Source: Methanocorpusculum petauri
Lineage (GTDB): Archaea > Halobacteriota > Methanomicrobia > Methanomicrobiales > Methanocorpusculaceae
DNA: 58,350 nt
Direction of reading: 5' to 3'
Assembly: GCF_026891975.1 (NCBI RefSeq)
Contig: NZ_JAPTGB010000015.1
Span: forward strand, 1-58,350
The notes below the pieces were generated by a model that saw only the letters and a list, made by a program, of their open reading frames with translations, ran no database searches and was not told where the DNA came from. Shown piece by piece: positions 18,830 to 27,350 of this stretch (position 1 is its first letter; each line of letters begins with the position of its first letter). The position numbers were made by a program, and so were the translations under genes.

Positions 18830-20491
18830 TTACTCTGTGATCATGTCCTCGATGGTTCCGCCGGCGGGAATCATGGGCAGGACTTTTTCGTCTTTGTCTA
18901 TCATGCATTCGATCCAGACCGGTTTGTTTTCGGCGATTGCGTTGGCAAATGCTTTTTCAAATTCCTGCGGAGTGGTTACACGGACGCCGGAGAGGCCGAA
19001 ACCTTCGGCGACTTTGGCGAAGTCGGTTTTACGGTCCGGCGAAGTGCTGGAGTATCTGCCGCCGTAGAAAACGGTCTGCCACTGGCGCACCATACCAAGA
19101 ACGGTGTTGTTCATGATGACGGTAATGATTGGCAGGTTGTAGCTGGCAACGGTGCAGGCTTCGTTGAGGTTCATGTGGAAGCTGCCGTCGCCGGTGATGT
19201 GGATTACGTGCCGGTCCGGGTGGGCAATTTTCGCGCCGATGGCTGCTCCGTAGCCAAAGCCCATGGTGCCAAGTCCGCCGCTTGTCAGAAATGACCGGGG
19301 CTTGGAACGTCTGCAGTACTGGGCAGCCCACATCTGATGCTGACCGACGTCGGTGACGAAGATGGCGTCATCACCTGCAAGCCGGGAGATGGTATGGATT
19401 ACCTGATGCGGTTTGAGGGTGGTCTCGCTGTCTTGTGGTACGTAGTCGGTTTTTTGCCATTCAGCAATCTGATTCCGCCATTCGGTATGTTCTGCTGCGG
19501 GAATCATGGGCAGCAGTCTGGTAAGGATTTGGGCCACGTCGCCTATGAGGCTGTGGCCTGCGGGAACGTTTTTGCTGATTTCGCTTGGATCGATGTCGAT
19601 GTGGATGATGGTTGCGTGTCCGGCGAATTTTTTGGTGTTGAGGGCTACCCGGTCACTGAACCGGGTGCCGACTGCAATGACGACGTCTGATTCGTCAATG
19701 GCTTTGTTGGTGGTGAAGCAGCCGTGCATGCCGATCATACCGAGGTTGAGAGGGTCATTATCTGCAAGGACACCGGTTCCCATGATAGTGTGGCAGGCCG
19801 GGATGTTTGCGGTGCGGATGAGGTCCGTGAGTTTGTCGGATGCTCCGCTGCTGATGACACCGCCGCCGAAGTAGATGATCGGACGTTTTGCGTTGTTGAT
19901 GATCTCGGCAGCATGCCAGATGTCCTCTTCTGCAGGCAGGGGAGGTTCTGGAATTTCAACCGGACCGAGTCGTTCAAACTCGGTTTTTGCTGCGGTGACA
20001 TCTTTGGGGATATCAACGAGTACCGGCCCGCACCGGCCGGTACGGGCGATTCTGAATGCGTCCCGGAGGGTGTCTGCAAGTTGTGAGACGTCCCGCACTA
20101 CGAAGTTGTGTTTGGTGATGGGCATGGTGATTCCGGCAATATACACTTCCTGGAAACTGTCACGCCCGATCAAACTGGTTCCAACATTGCCGGTTAGTGC
20201 AACGAGGGGGATACTGTCCATGTATGCGGTAGCAATTCCTGTAACGAGGTTGGTTGCTCCGGGCCCGGATGTTGCAAGTACGACGCCGGTTTTGCCGGTT
20301 GCGCGTGCATATCCGTCAGCCGCGTGAGAGGCTCCTTCCTCGTGGGCTGTCATGATGTGACGGATTTTGTCACGATATTCGTAGAGTGCATCGTAGATGT
20401 TGAGAACTGCTCCTCCGGGATAACCGAAGATAGTGGTGGCTCCCTGTTCGATAAGAACTTCTGCGATGATCTCTGCACCAGTTAGTAACAT
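18830..20491 (-). CDS. ilvB: acetolactate synthase catalytic (large) subunit
   Basis: 553 residues. A ThDP-dependent enzyme joining two pyruvates, or pyruvate and 2-oxobutyrate. Motifs are GYPGGAVLNIYDAL near 23, the ThDP-activating Glu in HEEGASHAADGYARATGK near 48, ATSGPGATNLVTG near 72, and the metal/ThDP-binding GDGSFHMN with a following NN near 432-460. It is the first gene of ilvBNCD. The leader before it is about 80 bases long and contains a hairpin, and a 7-bp inverted repeat lies just below the TATA box. Confidence 0.96.
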   Translation of the reverse strand: MLLTGAEIIAEVLIEQGATTIFGYPGGAVLNIYDALYEYRDKIRHIMTAHEEGASHAADGYARATGKTGVVLATSGPGATNLVTGIATAYMDSIPLVALTGNVGTSLIGRDSFQEVYIAGITMPITKHNFVVRDVSQLADTLRDAFRIARTGRCGPVLVDIPKDVTAAKTEFERLGPVEIPEPPLPAEEDIWHAAEIINNAKRPIIYFGGGVISSGASDKLTDLIRTANIPACHTIMGTGVLADNDPLNLGMIGMHGCFTTNKAIDESDVVIAVGTRFSDRVALNTKKFAGHATIIHIDIDPSEISKNVPAGHSLIGDVAQILTRLLPMIPAAEHTEWRNQIAEWQKTDYVPQDSETTLKPHQVIHTISRLAGDDAIFVTDVGQHQMWAAQYCRRSKPRSFLTSGGLGTMGFGYGAAIGAKIAHPDRHVIHITGDGSFHMNLNEACTVASYNLPIITVIMNNTVLGMVRQWQTVFYGGRYSSTSPDRKTDFAKVAEGFGLSGVRVTTPQEFEKAFANAIAENKPVWIECMIDKDEKVLPMIPAGGTIEDMITE

Positions 20492-20506
20492 GTTTTTTCC
20501 ACTGTT

Positions 20507-20532
20507 CCGAGGAGGACGCAGTGTCCTTTCGG
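20507..20532 (-). promoter_or_regulatory. hairpin in ilvB leader
   Basis: AGGAC (20513-20517) pairs with GTCCT (20523-20527) around a 5-base loop. It is flanked by CCG (20507-20509) and CGG (20530-20532), which can extend the stem across a small internal loop. It lies 16-41 bases before the ilvB ATG in the mRNA leader. It could act in attenuation or mRNA stability. It matches no riboswitch consensus I know. Confidence 0.4.
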
Positions 20533-20542
20533 TGTTTCTTCT

Positions 20543-20578
20543 TTAACGCGAGATTGTCACGGCGTTAATTCTTATAGG
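20543..20578 (-). promoter_or_regulatory. ilvB promoter with inverted-repeat operator
   Basis: The minus-strand TATA-like CCTATAAG lies at 20571-20578. Directly downstream is the inverted repeat TTAACGC-N12-GCGTTAA (20543-20549 and 20562-20568). It covers the expected transcription start about 25 bases below the TATA box. The arrangement fits repression of branched-chain amino-acid synthesis by a dimeric regulator such as an Lrp-type protein. The regulator itself is not identified. Confidence 0.55.
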
Positions 20579-20698
20579 TACTTGTCTTTTTGTAGAAATA
20601 GCTTTGGAAGGGAGTACCAATAGGTTCATATCCTTTCTGATTTTTCGGGAAAAAGCGGGTGTTTTGCTGATGTTTTCGTTGCCGTCACGGGGCAGAGG

Positions 20699-21874
20699 TC
20701 AGAGAGTGTTTGCGGCGAGAAGTTCGATGTACTGTTTTGCGGCACGCGGGGTTCTGCCTCCGGCGCGAAGAGCGTACATTTCTGCTCCGGCGTGGAGCTG
20801 GTCTTCCTGGATGGATATTTCATATTCGCGGGCGAGTGAGTCAACAATCTCAAGGTATGCATCGGTTCCCGGTTTCTGGAAGGTAATGATGATGCCGAAT
20901 CGTGCGGAGAGACTGATGGTTTCTTCGAGGGTATCGTTTCGGTGGATGTCATCGCCTTCACGGCTGCTGAATGTTTCCTTCATGAGGTGGCGGCGGTTGC
21001 TGGTTGCGTAGACAACGATATTTTTGGTACGGGCGGCGGCGCTTCCTTCGAGGATTGCTTTCAGGGAAGCAAACTCGTTGTCGGTTTCGGTGAAGGTGAG
21101 GTCGTCGATGAAGAGGATGAATTTAAGGGGGTTTTTCGCAAGCTGTTCGATGATCGAGGGGATGAGGTGGAGCTGGGATTTTTTGATTTCAATGAGCCGC
21201 AGACCGCAGGCAGCATATTCGTTCGCAATTGCTTTGATGGTGGAACTTTTGCCGGTACCTGCGTCGCCGTAGAGGAGAACGTTTACGCTTGGTTTTCCTG
21301 CAAGGAGTGCCTCGGTATTTGCGATGATTTTCCGGCGCTCTGCAGTGTATCCGTAGAGGTCGGAGAGTTTCTGCGGGTCGGGGTGCTGGAGGGGAGTGAT
21401 GATCTCGTTTCTGATGATAAAGACATGATGGGCTGCAAATATTCCGTAACCGGTTGTATGAATGGTGGCCATTCTCTCTGCGTATCCGCGGGTAAGGTCG
21501 ATCTCTTTCGTCTGCCAGGAGGGGAGACAGCCGCGGCAGGTTCCTTTGAGGTCGGCAGGGGTGAGGCGGCTGAGTGTTTCCAAGGCGCGGAGTTCAGCAT
21601 GAAGAGTGTCTGCAATTACGGCAGGAATGGTTTTTTCTTCGGCAACGAGCCGGACGTAGATGTTGTCATCTTCATAAACGGTTGTTTGGATGTACTCGCT
21701 GAGGTTGTCGGTATGGCGGTAAAGTTCAGCAACGAACGCGGCGTACCGGTCAAGGAACCGCGTGGTGTCGGTGTGATCATCGTCAAGGAGGGCAAGGAGT
21801 TTCTGATAGACCGGCAGATGAAGGAGGCTGCGGAACAGTACAAGGCTGTGGAGGAGATGGGCAGGAGGTGTCAT
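20699..21874 (-). CDS. DUF815-family AAA ATPase
   Basis: 391 residues. A helical N-terminal region of about 150 residues precedes an ATPase core with Walker A LLYGDAGTGKSS near 203-214 and Walker B LKFILFIDDLTF near 249-260. The text VVYATSNRRHLMKETF near 290 (sensor 1) and the Arg in LSARFGIIITFQKP are typical of DUF815, a widespread but uncharacterised AAA family. A CRGC motif near 113 is unusual and might bind metal. The gene stands alone on this strand; no partner is evident. Confidence 0.85.
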   Translation of the reverse strand: MTPPAHLLHSLVLFRSLLHLPVYQKLLALLDDDHTDTTRFLDRYAAFVAELYRHTDNLSEYIQTTVYEDDNIYVRLVAEEKTIPAVIADTLHAELRALETLSRLTPADLKGTCRGCLPSWQTKEIDLTRGYAERMATIHTTGYGIFAAHHVFIIRNEIITPLQHPDPQKLSDLYGYTAERRKIIANTEALLAGKPSVNVLLYGDAGTGKSSTIKAIANEYAACGLRLIEIKKSQLHLIPSIIEQLAKNPLKFILFIDDLTFTETDNEFASLKAILEGSAAARTKNIVVYATSNRRHLMKETFSSREGDDIHRNDTLEETISLSARFGIIITFQKPGTDAYLEIVDSLAREYEISIQEDQLHAGAEMYALRAGGRTPRAAKQYIELLAANTL

Positions 21875-22025
21875 GGCTGGTGTGTTATGGTTAGGTTTCC
21901 GGTGATACGGGAAATAGGTTTTGGCGTACGTGAGGAAGGGACACTAACGTCTGCCTCCCGCGAATCGTAAGCCTGAGGACTTACCCGCTGTGAAAAAATC
22001 CTCCCCGCATTTTTTCAAAAAAAAT

Positions 22026-22787
22026 TTATGATTTCCCGGATCGGATCGGCCGAATCTCATTTAAAATACAGTGATAGAGGTAACCGGAGAACAGATCATT
22101 CGAGAGAAACACACCCTCCAGCATCCCGTTCTCCTCCACCACCGATAAAGAATCCTGCCGGTCGGCATAAATAGCAATCTTTCGCAAAAGACTCCTGCCG
22201 TCGTGGACAGGCGGGCAGAACATCCCGTGTTCAATATCCCGGCCTCCGAGGTAGCATCGTATCCCGAGATGTTCTGCAAGCTCCGGTGTTCTGACAATAA
22301 CATAGAGGGCAATCCGCTTGTCAAGCTTTTCCAGATCGGACGCATACCTCTTCAGAAAATCCGCATCATCACAGATGACCAGCATCTCCGACCGGACACG
22401 CCGGAACATCAGATGTACCTGCGAATCAATCGCCCACTGACTCCTCAGTTCATATGCCTGCAGAAGCCGCTCCGGGCGATCGCGTTCCAAACCTGTCAGA
22501 TACTCGGTCAGATCATTCAGGGAATCCATCGTATCCTTTTTGATCTGATCAAACGTCCGCGACACATCGCAGACACGATAGCGGGCGGGAGAACCGCCCG
22601 TCGATACAACAAAATGCTTCTCCACTAAAGCATTCAGTGTCTCATACACCCGTCCCCGGGGGATCTGGGTAAACTCATGAATTTCCCGGGCACTCGCCAC
22701 CTGTAGTCCGAACAGTGCCGAGTACACCTTTGCCTCGTACTCGCTCATGCCGAACTTTTTCAGGCGGAGAACCAGATCTTCATCCAT
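22026..22787 (-). CDS. TrmB-family transcriptional regulator
   Basis: 253 residues. The N-terminal winged helix (LKKFGMSEYEAKVYSALFGL at 9-28; ASAREIHEFTQIPRGRVYET at 32-51) is characteristic of TrmB proteins. It is followed by a coiled-coil linker and a phospholipase-D-like effector domain (MLVICDDADFLKRY; GRSLLRKIAIYADRQDSL). It begins immediately after the stop of the MATE gene (TAG then ATG), so it probably controls that exporter and possibly the divergent MFS gene. The ligand cannot be inferred. Confidence 0.85.
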   Translation of the reverse strand: MDEDLVLRLKKFGMSEYEAKVYSALFGLQVASAREIHEFTQIPRGRVYETLNALVEKHFVVSTGGSPARYRVCDVSRTFDQIKKDTMDSLNDLTEYLTGLERDRPERLLQAYELRSQWAIDSQVHLMFRRVRSEMLVICDDADFLKRYASDLEKLDKRIALYVIVRTPELAEHLGIRCYLGGRDIEHGMFCPPVHDGRSLLRKIAIYADRQDSLSVVEENGMLEGVFLSNDLFSGYLYHCILNEIRPIRSGKS

Positions 22788-24170
22788 CTATGCAGACTCT
22801 CCACCGAGATCCAGCTTCTTTCTCTTCCAGTCTCCTTTGCGGTAGAAGTAGTAGTCACAGATGCACATAATAACCGAACCACAGACGATTGCATACCAGA
22901 TGTACTGAATTGGATAGCCCAGATAGGCGAACAGTGCGGAAAGCGCAACCTGCGTACAGATCTGTCCGGCGATCGCCGAGTACATGCCGGGCCGCGTCAT
23001 GCCTGCACCGTTCATTGCAAATCCGAGTGTCATTGCAACAGCGATGATGAAGTAGGAGAACGGAATGATATGCATAAAGAGCACGCCGTCAACAAGGGCT
23101 TCTCCCTCCGCACCGAAGAATGCCAGCAGCATCTCAGCGTTCAGATAGTAGAAGACTGCAACAATCGCCATAAAGATTGCATTGATAACAACCGCATACT
23201 TGACCGACAGTTCCGCACGCTCAACTTTTCCCGCACCAAGATTCTGGCCGACCATGACCGCGATTGCCGTACAGAATCCCATCACAATAATAAGTCCCAG
23301 CATATCCAGACGAATCGAGATACCGTATGCAGCAACAGCTGCCGTTCCGTAAAAGATGGTGATGATCGATGTCATCATCAGGAATCCGAAACTCCGCACA
23401 CCACTCTGGACAGCACTCGGAATTGCAATCAGCACGATATCCTTGATGAGCTGCGGTTCAAACGTCCATCTGTTCGGCAGCCTGACGGGGCTGTTTTTGA
23501 ATGACGGAAGAAGATAGATAACGCCAAGCAGCAGCAGAATACCTGCGGCACGCGAGAGGATGGATGCGTACGCCGATCCTGCAATGCCAAACGCCGGAAA
23601 ACCTCCGAGACCCTGAATCAGGGTCGGATTCAGAATGATATTGACGATGTTTACGGCAATCATTGCATACATTGGTGTTCGGGAATCACCGCTGCTCTGA
23701 AATGCCGTAACAAGGGTCATCAGAATGACCATGACAAAGAGACCCATGAGCATCGGACGCAGGAACTTCGTTCCTTCGGCAAGTGCTCCCGGATCTGCTC
23801 CAAGGAGGAGAAGGAGTTCTTCAGACCAGAAGAATCCAATAACAGCAATTATTGCGGAGATGATTAATGCCAGATACAGCGCATGTGCAAGAATTACCTG
23901 AATCCGTTCATATCGTTGCGAACCATATGCCCGCGATATGAATGCGGCAGTGGCGGTGACTATACCGAACAGCACGGTGGTTAAGACCATGATGATCGAG
24001 ATGCTCATCGTTCCGCCCGCAATCGCATCCTGACCAAGGTGGCCGATGAAGTACATGTCCACAACTTCAAGGACACTTTGAAGGATGTTGCTGATAATGA
24101 TTGGGAGGGCGATGATGAGGAGGGCTTTTGTGATATTTCCCTCAGTGACAATATTCTCCCTATCGGCCAT
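22788..24170 (-). CDS. MATE-family multidrug exporter
   Basis: About 460 residues with 12 hydrophobic segments in two six-helix halves, as in NorM/MepA/DinF proteins. Typical segments include ALLIIALPIIISNILQSVLE, VDMYFIGHLGQDAIAGG and the mid-protein IAIPSAVQSGVRSFGFLMM. It exports cationic drugs or metabolites by Na+ or H+ antiport; the substrate is unknown. A GTG at 24182 is in frame, but the ATG at 24170 is chosen. It is followed without spacing by a TrmB regulator, suggesting drug-sensed autoregulation. Confidence 0.9.
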   Translation of the reverse strand: MADRENIVTEGNITKALLIIALPIIISNILQSVLEVVDMYFIGHLGQDAIAGGTMSISIIMVLTTVLFGIVTATAAFISRAYGSQRYERIQVILAHALYLALIISAIIAVIGFFWSEELLLLLGADPGALAEGTKFLRPMLMGLFVMVILMTLVTAFQSSGDSRTPMYAMIAVNIVNIILNPTLIQGLGGFPAFGIAGSAYASILSRAAGILLLLGVIYLLPSFKNSPVRLPNRWTFEPQLIKDIVLIAIPSAVQSGVRSFGFLMMTSIITIFYGTAAVAAYGISIRLDMLGLIIVMGFCTAIAVMVGQNLGAGKVERAELSVKYAVVINAIFMAIVAVFYYLNAEMLLAFFGAEGEALVDGVLFMHIIPFSYFIIAVAMTLGFAMNGAGMTRPGMYSAIAGQICTQVALSALFAYLGYPIQYIWYAIVCGSVIMCICDYYFYRKGDWKRKKLDLGGESA

Positions 24171-24243
24171 AAGATTGTACACGTAGTGCTTTGAAGGTAA
24201 TAAGCGTAGTGTTCATTCACATCAGAGGGAAGTTCATTTTTCA

Positions 24244-24332
24244 GATACTGCACTTTTCTGGAGACATACTATGGTATCAGAAATGATATCGGAAGATGGT
24301 GCTCCTACACACAGGTGCACCACGTATTTATG
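24244..24332. promoter_or_regulatory. divergent MATE/MFS control region with inverted repeats
   Basis: Two symmetric elements lie between the divergent exporters. GATAC at 24244-24248 mirrors GTATC at 24274-24278, with ATAC-TATG-GTAT at 24266-24277 inside. Further right, TGGTGC (24297-24302) mirrors GCACCA (24317-24322) across 14 bases. The right arm abuts a TATA-like TATTTATG (24325-24332), about 25 bases before the MFS ATG, so that mRNA may be leaderless. The adjacent TrmB protein is a natural candidate to bind here. Confidence 0.45.
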
Positions 24333-24355
24333 GAGTCTGACATGAATGAATAGAG

Positions 24356-25540
24356 ATGAAAAATACATTTGTCCCCACGAAATGGACACTGGTATTCCTG
24401 CTTCTTGCAGCCATGCTTACGCTGATGGGAGGAGCGGCGGTTGCTCCGGCACTGCCTCTGATAAGCGAGGTGTTTTCCGACGCACCGGAATTTTTAATCT
24501 CCATGATCATTACCCTGCCGTCGCTCGCGGTTGCCTGCACGGGATATCTGATCGGTATCGCCTGTGATAAATTCGGCAGACGCCAGGTTCTGTTATTCTC
24601 TCTTGTGGTCTTTGCCGTTGCCGGTTCCGCAGGATTTTATCTGGATTCTCTCTGGGCAATTCTGGTGAGCCGGGTTATTCTTGGTGTTGGTATTGCCGGT
24701 CTGACAACGGCAACAACGGCACTCATTACTGAATACTATACAGGTGCTTCACGGGTGAAGGTACTTGGGTATCAGTCAGCAGCAATGGGTATCGGTGTCC
24801 TGATTCTGGAGACGGGCGGCGGAAGTCTTGCAGAGATCTCGTGGCGCGAGCCGTTCCTGATCTATCTGGTTGCGTTTGTGATTATCATCGGTGTTCTCTT
24901 CGCAGTAAAAGAGCCGGTCAGCGAGCCGAGGAGGTCACACCGTGACAACTCGGTGAAGCTGAATATGAAGGTGCTTCTGCCGATCTATGTTTCCATCTTT
25001 ATCGGAATGGCGATTACATTTCTGATGCCGACGAAACTTCCGTACCTGATTGCGCAGGTCGGCAGTGTGTCCCTGACAGGGATAGGGCTGATGCTTGGTC
25101 TGATGGGATGCTGTTCGGCGCTGGCCGGAATTTTCTACGGCCGGATTGCCGCACGGATGCTGCGGATGCAGGTGATGTTCCTTTGTTTCTTTGCAGTTGG
25201 ATTGGGATGTTGTCTGCTGGGCTTTGCAGCTTCGGTCGGTGCAGTAGCTCTTGCGGTGATTTTTACCGGATTCGGACAGGGAGCACTGATTCCGACGATT
25301 GTAAACTGGATCTCCAATGAGGCGCCGGTTCATGCGATGGGGAAGGCAACGGGAATTTTCTCAATGGCCCTGAACTTCGGGCAGTTTGCCTCTTCTATTG
25401 TAGTTATTCCGGTTCTGGTAATGGTAGGAACATACAGTAATCTGTTCCTGGTAACCGGCGTGTTCGGATTGCTGGTAGCATGTGTGTATGCGGTTGCCTG
25501 GATGCGGGAACGGCGGGCAGCAACACAGGTTGCCCGGTAA
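24356..25540 (+). CDS. MFS transporter, 12-helix
   Basis: 394 residues with about 12 hydrophobic segments. Motif A is visible as GIACDKFGRRQVLLFSLVVF near residue 63. Helix 4/5 text includes SRVILGVGIAGLTTATTALI and GGGSLAEISWREPFLIYLVA, and the central loop is basic (EPRRSHRDN). It resembles drug/metabolite MFS exporters (YceI/AraJ-like arrangement). It is divergent from the MATE-TrmB pair, so the three genes probably form one export/regulation locus. The substrate is unknown. Confidence 0.85.
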   Translation: MKNTFVPTKWTLVFLLLAAMLTLMGGAAVAPALPLISEVFSDAPEFLISMIITLPSLAVACTGYLIGIACDKFGRRQVLLFSLVVFAVAGSAGFYLDSLWAILVSRVILGVGIAGLTTATTALITEYYTGASRVKVLGYQSAAMGIGVLILETGGGSLAEISWREPFLIYLVAFVIIIGVLFAVKEPVSEPRRSHRDNSVKLNMKVLLPIYVSIFIGMAITFLMPTKLPYLIAQVGSVSLTGIGLMLGLMGCCSALAGIFYGRIAARMLRMQVMFLCFFAVGLGCCLLGFAASVGAVALAVIFTGFGQGALIPTIVNWISNEAPVHAMGKATGIFSMALNFGQFASSIVVIPVLVMVGTYSNLFLVTGVFGLLVACVYAVAWMRERRAATQVAR

Positions 25541-25676
25541 TTTTTTTGGAAACGGAAAACGATCCAGAAATCCCACAACAGTTCTTTTTTCCTCACCACT
25601 TATGTTCCCTGCAAATATTCCTGAAAGGGACGGGTTCTCTGAAACTTCATAACCTCAGCCGTGAAATATAGTATTT

Positions 25677-26348
25677 ATGACCGATATTGTCTTTATTACC
25701 GATGTACACGGAAAGTATGAGGTAATCCCCAAAATATTCGAGGAGGAGGAGCCGGACTATGTTCTGATCGGCGGAGACCTGACGGATTTCGGACCGCTTG
25801 ACGGAGTGATCCCGGCACTTGAGGAGATTCCTGCTCCGACATTCGTTGTTCCCGGTAACTGTGATCCAAAGGAGATTATTCAGGTGATCGAGGCCTCGGA
25901 CGCGATCTCGCTGCATAAGAAGAGTATTGATCTCGGCAGCATTACGATAACGGGTCTCGGCGGGTCGAACACAACACCCTTTGATACGCTGTTTGAGATG
26001 TCTGAGGAGGAGATTGCGGCAGCTCTGTCGGAGGTTCTTGCAAAGACGAAGAAAAACCGGTGGAATCTCCTGGTAACGCATGCACCGCCGCAGGGTGCCC
26101 TGGACGGGATCGGTGAGGATGGTTCAATGCATGTCGGTTCTGCGTCCGTTGCGGCGGTGGTCCGTGAGTTTGATATTATCTGCTGCGGACATATTCATGA
26201 GCAGAAGGGCATTGCAGAGTTCGAGCGGCGTATCTGTGTGAATCCCGGACCGGCTTCAGAAGGAAATTATGCGGTGATCACGTTTACCGATGAGGATGAA
26301 CCAACGATTGAACTGCGGAATGTAAACGAGAGAGAAGAAGTGGAGTAA
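25677..26348 (+). CDS. calcineurin-like metallophosphoesterase
   Basis: 223 residues carrying the full set of metallophosphoesterase motifs: ITDVHGKYE (residues 7-15), IGGDLTDFG near 32, VPGNCDPKE near 60, LVTHAPPQGALDG near 125, and CGHIHEQKGIAEF near 170. The small single-domain form resembles the archaeal YfcE/MJ0936-type phosphodiesterases. The natural substrate is not known. It is a single gene convergent with the CYTH gene. Confidence 0.88.
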   Translation: MTDIVFITDVHGKYEVIPKIFEEEEPDYVLIGGDLTDFGPLDGVIPALEEIPAPTFVVPGNCDPKEIIQVIEASDAISLHKKSIDLGSITITGLGGSNTTPFDTLFEMSEEEIAAALSEVLAKTKKNRWNLLVTHAPPQGALDGIGEDGSMHVGSASVAAVVREFDIICCGHIHEQKGIAEFERRICVNPGPASEGNYAVITFTDEDEPTIELRNVNEREEVE

Positions 26349-26384
26349 AACTTTCCCTGAATTTTTTTTACAAATCAAAAAGAA

Positions 26385-26954
26385 TTATTGCGCCGTGCTT
26401 TTTGCACGGACGTCAAGCAGAATTTCAAGATAGGATTTCGTGAGCCGCTCACCGGTGATGCCGGCCATGGCTGCAACGTTTTCAATAGCGGTGACTGCTT
26501 CATCTTCGGTGAGGGAGAAGTCAGCTTCGATCTCGGAGAAGGTTCCAACTTCTGCGACGTTGTCAAGTGTGACGATGGCTTTTTCGCACTGATAGATCTC
26601 GCGGTGTTTGATGACTTCGGCGGTTTTTTTGAAGTTCAGCCGTTCAAGGATGACAGCAAGCTGTTCGCCCGAGGAGATGTCAACAATGATCTCTTCGCGG
26701 GCTTTGAATCCCTCACGGCCGACCTTGGGGCCTTTGTAGGTGACGTTTGGCGGCATGATTTTGCCGCAGGTCTGGTTTCTGGTGTAGCGGACACGGAGGG
26801 CTTCGTCGGTTACGGCGAAGTCTTTGTGGGGAGCGTTGTAGTAGATGTCGTGCTCATCCTGTTCGGCGATGAGTGCAGCGCCGTTTTTTTTGAGATTTTC
26901 CCGGATGGGTTCAAGTGCGGGAACTTTTACTTTAATCTCGATCTCCAGTGCCAT
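26385..26954 (-). CDS. cyaB: CYTH-domain (class IV adenylate cyclase-like) protein
   Basis: 189 residues. The diagnostic EIEIKVKV (ExExK) opens the protein at residues 4-11. Further charged strands expected of the triphosphate tunnel follow: DEALRVRYTRNQ, NVTYKGPK, EEIIVDISSG and SEIEADFS. Archaeal CyaB-type proteins bind triphosphates in the tunnel. Some make cAMP and others hydrolyse inorganic or organic triphosphates, so the reaction is uncertain. The gene is isolated, with a 395-base non-coding region upstream. Confidence 0.88.
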   Translation of the reverse strand: MALEIEIKVKVPALEPIRENLKKNGAALIAEQDEHDIYYNAPHKDFAVTDEALRVRYTRNQTCGKIMPPNVTYKGPKVGREGFKAREEIIVDISSGEQLAVILERLNFKKTAEVIKHREIYQCEKAIVTLDNVAEVGTFSEIEADFSLTEDEAVTAIENVAAMAGITGERLTKSYLEILLDVRAKSTAQ

Positions 26955-27147
26955 GATGTATAATTACTCGAACGTGAGGGAATATAAGGGTAGAGGATTG
27001 TCCGTGAACGTTGGTTTGAGAGGTGTCCCGTGCGGTGAGGTGCAGATGTAACATGTTCTGTTCAGAGAGTATCGCAGCAGGGAAAAACCGATTTTGCGCC
27101 AAAATCCGTGTTCATAATGTCTGATTGAATTATTCGGGATTCGTTAT

Positions 27148-27234
27148 CTTTGGTTACTTCACGCAAAAGTCCACGGGGTCTTCACCTTCGTGGGATGTTT
27201 TACGTGCATAGCACGCGGACAACCAAAACCAAAG
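27148..27234. repeat. paired-hairpin element, copy B
   Basis: The 395 bases between 26955 and 27350 hold no convincing gene. Within them, CTTTGGTT (27148-27155) and AACCAAAG (27227-27234) can pair and enclose two hairpins: CCACG/CGTGG (27171-27193) and CGTGC-ATA-GCACG (27203-27215). The inner part (AAAAGTCCACGGGGT, then ACGTGC-N9-GCGGACAA) matches element C at 39.47 kb. It lies about 120 bases before the long FKBP gene and could be part of its leader or a small RNA. Confidence 0.5.
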
Positions 27235-27350
27235 TATTTTTATTCAGATATTGTTGACCCTGCAATTCGAGATTATTCAGACTATCGGGGCAACGCCGGA
27301 AAATCACAAACTCTCTTAATGTATGAATGCGCATAGTATAGGGAATTCGT

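Noticed and set aside
21958-21985. GTAAG...CTTAC stretch after the MATE/TrmB unit as another copy of the winged-helix operator
   Set aside because: The half-sites are in the opposite order (GTAAG first) and the spacer is 8, so it does not match ACTTAC-N5-GTAAGT.
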